Positions 5,730 to 7,720 of a stretch of 7,720 bases of DNA are shown here, in pieces. Location: positions 1 to 7,720 of the forward strand of contig DHGE01000118.1 of NCBI GenBank assembly GCA_002402635.1. Reading direction: 5' to 3'. The notes beneath the pieces were generated by a model that did no database searches, was not told the DNA's origin, and saw only the letters and a program-made list of their open reading frames with translations. The DNA comes from Deferribacterales bacterium UBA4806. Lineage in GTDB: Bacteria; Chrysiogenota; Deferribacteres; Deferribacterales; UBA228. How positions within the stretch are numbered: position 1 is the first letter of the stretch; every line of letters begins with the position of its first letter. The translations under genes and the position numbers were made by a program.

Positions 5730-7188
5730 ATACAAAAACTTCATTTTTCATAGCTGCTTGTGCATGCTTATCTGCGGTTTCGACATAGCATCTTGCAATA
5801 AGCTTACAAAGTGGGTGATAATTTTTATCATATAAAATTCTCTGAATTCTCCCAGGCTTACTATAAAATTCTCTGTTTGCCCAAGCTGCTAACCTTCCTA
5901 AATCTTCCCTACTAAGATGCTTTGTATTAATCACTGCGTGCTGAAAATCCCATTTTTCCAAATTCCACTCTTGTATAAAAGGTTTTAATTCATCATACAT
6001 TGGTATTCCAGGCAATGGTGTCATAATCTGCAATGCCATCATATCTGGATCAATCGCATCTATTCGTTCAAACCTATTTTTTATCTTTGATTCATCATCA
6101 TCTGGATAACCTACCATCCAGGTTGTTACAGACATTATGTTATTTTCTCTAAACAAATTAACTACCTCTGCAACTTGATCTACTTGAACATTTTTATGTA
6201 ATTTCTTCAAGGTTTCTTCATCTACAGCTTCTAATCCAATCAAACCACATACAAAACCAATCTCTCTTAAAGGTTTAAGCAAATCTTTATCCCTTAAATG
6301 GTAAGGTGCGCGACCCATAAAGAAGAAAGGCACATTTAAATTACGTTTATTCATCTCATCAATAAATTCTTCCACCCTTGGTCTGTATACGTTAAAATCT
6401 TCATCCATAATGCAAACAAACTTTGCACCATATTTTTTTACAAGAATCTCAAGTTCGTCAACAACTCTCTTACCTGACCTAATGCGGTATTTAGTCCAGT
6501 CATTTTTACCTCTTTTATCATAGTTTGACCAACCCACACAAAATAAACAGCCATTTGGACAACCTCTAGAGTGATATGTCTCTACATATTTCTTTACATA
6601 GTTGAAACCTACATATTTATCCATAGGAAATAAATCATAAGCAGGAAGAGGAAGTTCATCTAAATTTTTAATCAAAGGTCTATAATCTGTCATTTTAACT
6701 GACCCATTATCACGATACGTTAAACCTTTAACCACTGATATATTAGGATCACCTTTACTTAATTCCTTAGCTAATTCAGGCATAGTTGCTTCAGTTTCCC
6801 CGGCAATAATAAAATCAAAAGATTCTGTTTCCTCTAATATATTTTGTGCATTTGCACCATAAAAAAAACCACCAACACATATCTTAGTATTTGGCAAATT
6901 ACTCTTTATAAGATCTGCCGCTCTTTTATATCGTGGATGAATTGCAGCAACACCTGTTGTCTGTAGTGCATCGCCCATATATACTAGATTAGGATCTATG
7001 TCTTTAAGAATTTTAATCATTGTATTCTCATCAATTTCTAAAGCTCTACAATCTAAAACATGCACATCTATATTTGGATACCATTCACGTAGATTAGCTG
7101 CTAATTGAGCATGATTCACATTAATTGCTATATGTTTACCCCACGTAACCCATCCACCCATAGGTGGTTGTAAAAACAAAACTTTCAT
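5728..7188 (-). CDS. B12-binding-domain radical SAM protein (BchE/HpnJ-like class), function unknown
   Basis: A 486-residue protein. Residues 1 to about 145 form a cobalamin-binding-type domain, opening MKVLFLQPPMGGW, with ICVGGFFYGANA at 103-114 and FIIAGETEATMPEL at 126-139, the usual GG and GExE signatures. There is no DxHxxG, so a histidine lower ligand is not evident. Residues about 200-400 are the radical SAM barrel: CPNGCLFC at 210-217 gives the three [4Fe-4S] cysteines Cys210, Cys214 and Cys217, followed by CIMDEDFNVYRPR at 259-271, GLIGLEAVDEETL at 315-327 and TPLPGIPMYDEL at 390-401, all typical of this class. Members use SAM to make a 5'-deoxyadenosyl radical and often methylate or cyclise unactivated carbon. 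ATG 7188 is chosen over TTG 7200 because GGAGG lies 5 nt before it. As first operon gene it may generate the adenosyl compound that the next genes degrade, or simply produce 5'-deoxyadenosine. The real substrate cannot be deduced. Confidence 0.9.
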   Translation of the reverse strand: MKVLFLQPPMGGWVTWGKHIAINVNHAQLAANLREWYPNIDVHVLDCRALEIDENTMIKILKDIDPNLVYMGDALQTTGVAAIHPRYKRAADLIKSNLPNTKICVGGFFYGANAQNILEETESFDFIIAGETEATMPELAKELSKGDPNISVVKGLTYRDNGSVKMTDYRPLIKNLDELPLPAYDLFPMDKYVGFNYVKKYVETYHSRGCPNGCLFCVGWSNYDKRGKNDWTKYRIRSGKRVVDELEILVKKYGAKFVCIMDEDFNVYRPRVEEFIDEMNKRNLNVPFFFMGRAPYHLRDKDLLKPLREIGFVCGLIGLEAVDEETLKKLHKNVQVDQVAEVVNLFRENNIMSVTTWMVGYPDDDESKIKNRFERIDAIDPDMMALQIMTPLPGIPMYDELKPFIQEWNLEKWDFQHAVINTKHLSREDLGRLAAWANREFYSKPGRIQRILYDKNYHPLCKLIARCYVETADKHAQAAMKNEVFV

Positions 7189-7365
7189 AATAGCCTCCAA
7201 TTATCATTTTGAATTTCTTATGATTTAAAACCTATAACTATGTCTAAAAGAAGTCAAAAGTATAAATGTTAACGGTTTATATTTTAGATATTCGGTTATA
7301 TAAAAAATCTTGAGGTCAAATCTCGTTTTTTCTGTAAAAACAAATACCTCATAATATTTCCTCTG
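7189..7365 (-). promoter_or_regulatory. Operon leader, about 180 bp without a gene
   Basis: This AT-rich stretch between the inverted repeat and the first operon gene must contain the promoter unless transcription comes from the decayed IS. The best minus-strand match is TTGACT at 7257-7252 with TATAGG at 7236-7231 (15-nt spacer) or TAGGTT at 7234-7229 (17-nt spacer); both are imperfect. A second TTGAC at 7318-7314 is followed by TATAAC after only about 13 nt. I see no cobalamin or SAM riboswitch consensus and no convincing operator palindrome. Confidence 0.35.
7194..7198 (-). promoter_or_regulatory. Ribosome binding site of the first operon gene
   Basis: GGAGG is placed 5 nt before the ATG at 7188. 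It overlaps the in-frame TTG at 7200-7198, which would start within the ribosome binding site itself and is therefore rejected as a start. Confidence 0.8.
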
Positions 7366-7403
7366 ACACAAAAGGGTTTCATCCCTTTGAAACCCTTTTG
7401 TGT
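7366..7403 (+). terminator. Perfect 15-bp inverted repeat with plus-strand T tract, intrinsic-terminator-like
   Basis: ACACAAAAGGGTTTC at 7366-7380 is exactly complementary to GAAACCCTTTTGTGT at 7389-7403, with an 8-nt loop. On the plus strand it is followed by TTCTTTTT (7404-7411), the form of an intrinsic terminator. On the minus strand no T run follows. No plus-strand gene is seen upstream, so its purpose is unclear. It sits exactly where similarity to the IS256 transposase stops, so it may belong to an IS end or to whatever truncated it. Confidence 0.5.
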
Positions 7404-7404
7404 T

Positions 7405-7720
7405 TCTTTTTAACACTTTTAGCATTCTAGATTCCCAGGTATAATAGTTTTAAAAGGCTATCTTCAAAGGGATTAGCTGCCTTATTAAAGGTCAAGTTTT
7501 CTAAACTGTCTATGGACAGATTCTATAATAACAGATTCTACAATATTTGTAGTATACATAATTTTTCTAATCTCAGCAGGGTATTTAAAATAGTTAGTAA
7601 GATTGTCTTAAGTTTATCTCCAAGAGGTAGTAACAATGGAATATTTCTTACCCCATTTATCTTCAAGTTTATCTAAGGCTCTCTCAGTGATATCACTGCC
7701 CACAGCTCTGTATATAAGCT
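7405..7720 (-). pseudogene. IS256-family transposase, decayed C-terminal fragment, cut by window edge
   Basis: From 7718 the minus strand reads ALDKLEDKWGKKY, then SWR, two TAA stops at 7616-7614 and 7610-7608, then DNLTNYFKYPAEIRKIMYTT and HRQFRKL. These are the conserved C-terminal blocks of IS256-family (Mutator-like) transposases, where FxYPxEIRKxIYTTNxIES and HRxxRK are hallmarks. An apparent one-base shift near 7490-7494 moves the frame to FNKAANPFEDSLLKLLYLGI, matching the next family block, then a TAG at 7429-7427. The last 30 or so residues usual for the family are missing. A 5-codon duplication disrupts the ES(L/V)xR block. With three stops, a frameshift and a truncated end it is clearly dead. 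The 5' part lies outside the window. Confidence 0.85.
7516..7540. repeat. 10-bp direct repeat (15-bp period) inside the dead IS256 transposase
   Basis: ACAGATTCTA occurs at 7516-7525 and again at 7531-7540. The 15-bp period adds five codons, so the conserved VES block reads VESVIIESVHRQ. It is probably a slippage duplication that occurred in the fragment. Confidence 0.7.

Larger units (their letters stand above)
1256..7188 (-). other. Six-gene operon for cleavage of a 5'-substituted adenosine to DHAP and a carboxylic acid (predicted)
   Basis: Six same-strand genes with junctions of 9 nt (stop codon to ATG), ATGA overlap, ATGA overlap, TAGTG overlap and 2 nt. Order: radical SAM, phosphorylase, MtnA-like isomerase, degenerate MtnA-like partner, aldolase-SCP2, aldehyde dehydrogenase. 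The four recognisable catalytic steps follow the order of the known DHAP shunt for MTA and 5'-deoxyadenosine (phosphorolysis, isomerisation, aldol cleavage), plus an oxidation. The kinase, dehydratase and enolase steps of the classical methionine salvage pathway are absent, so sulfur recovery is not the evident purpose. Single transcription is inferred from spacing. Pathway assignment is inference from families; the natural substrate is unknown. Confidence 0.75.

Noticed and set aside
7189..7365. Cobalamin or SAM riboswitch in the operon leader
   Set aside because: A B12 gene at the head of the operon made this worth checking, but no B12-box or SAM-aptamer consensus or G-C-rich folded core is visible in this AT-rich leader.
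7225..7425. Minus-strand open frame of 66 codons upstream of the operon
   Set aside because: It runs through the perfect hairpin and from the dead IS256 fragment, and shows no domain or credible start.
1..7720. CRISPR array, tRNA or rRNA genes
   Set aside because: No regularly spaced repeats and no cloverleaf or rRNA-like G-C-rich stretches were seen in the gene-free parts.

Overview
The window is strongly AT-rich, with short gene spacing, GGAGG-type ribosome binding sites and occasional GTG starts. This suggests a low-GC, probably anaerobic Firmicute (Clostridia-like) or a bacterium of similar composition. No marker gene fixes the taxon. All recognisable coding sequence lies on the minus strand, so the biological order runs from high to low coordinates.

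Layout, in transcription order. 7720-7405 is a decayed IS256-family transposase. 7403-7366 is a perfect 15-bp inverted repeat. 7365-7189 is a gene-free leader that should hold the operon promoter. 7188-1256 is a compact six-gene operon: (1) a B12-binding-domain radical SAM protein, (2) a purine-nucleoside/MTA-type phosphorylase, (3) an MtnA/eIF2B-like sugar-1-phosphate isomerase, (4) a 143-residue protein that looks like a degenerate, catalytically dead copy of the MtnA fold, (5) a class II aldolase fused to an SCP2-like lipid-binding domain, and (6) an NAD(P)-type aldehyde dehydrogenase. Genes 2-6 overlap or nearly touch, with two ATGA junctions, one TAGTG junction and a 2-nt gap. 1167-749 is a broken gene for a second, unrelated radical SAM protein. 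662-1 is the C-terminal part of an IS1634/IS4-type transposase that runs off the window.

How the genes could work together. Phosphorylase, isomerase, class II aldolase and aldehyde dehydrogenase form the logic of the DHAP shunt. A 5'-substituted adenosine is phosphorolysed to a 5-substituted ribose-1-phosphate, isomerised to the ribulose-1-phosphate, split into DHAP plus a two-carbon-extended aldehyde, and the aldehyde is oxidised to an acid. The known substrates of this route are 5'-deoxyadenosine (the by-product of radical SAM enzymes) and 5'-methylthioadenosine. Three things here depart from the textbook shunt: the lipid-binding-like SCP2 domain on the aldolase, the split or duplicated isomerase, and a phosphorylase whose usual ribose-binding Glu position is Ile. 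Together with one intact and one dead radical SAM gene, they allow a bolder hypothesis: the pathway handles a bulky or hydrophobic adenosylated compound made by radical chemistry and cuts it into DHAP plus a carboxylic acid. The plain alternative is 5'-deoxyadenosine or MTA salvage. The sequence alone does not decide between them. The transposase remnants on both sides suggest an accessory, possibly mobile, module.
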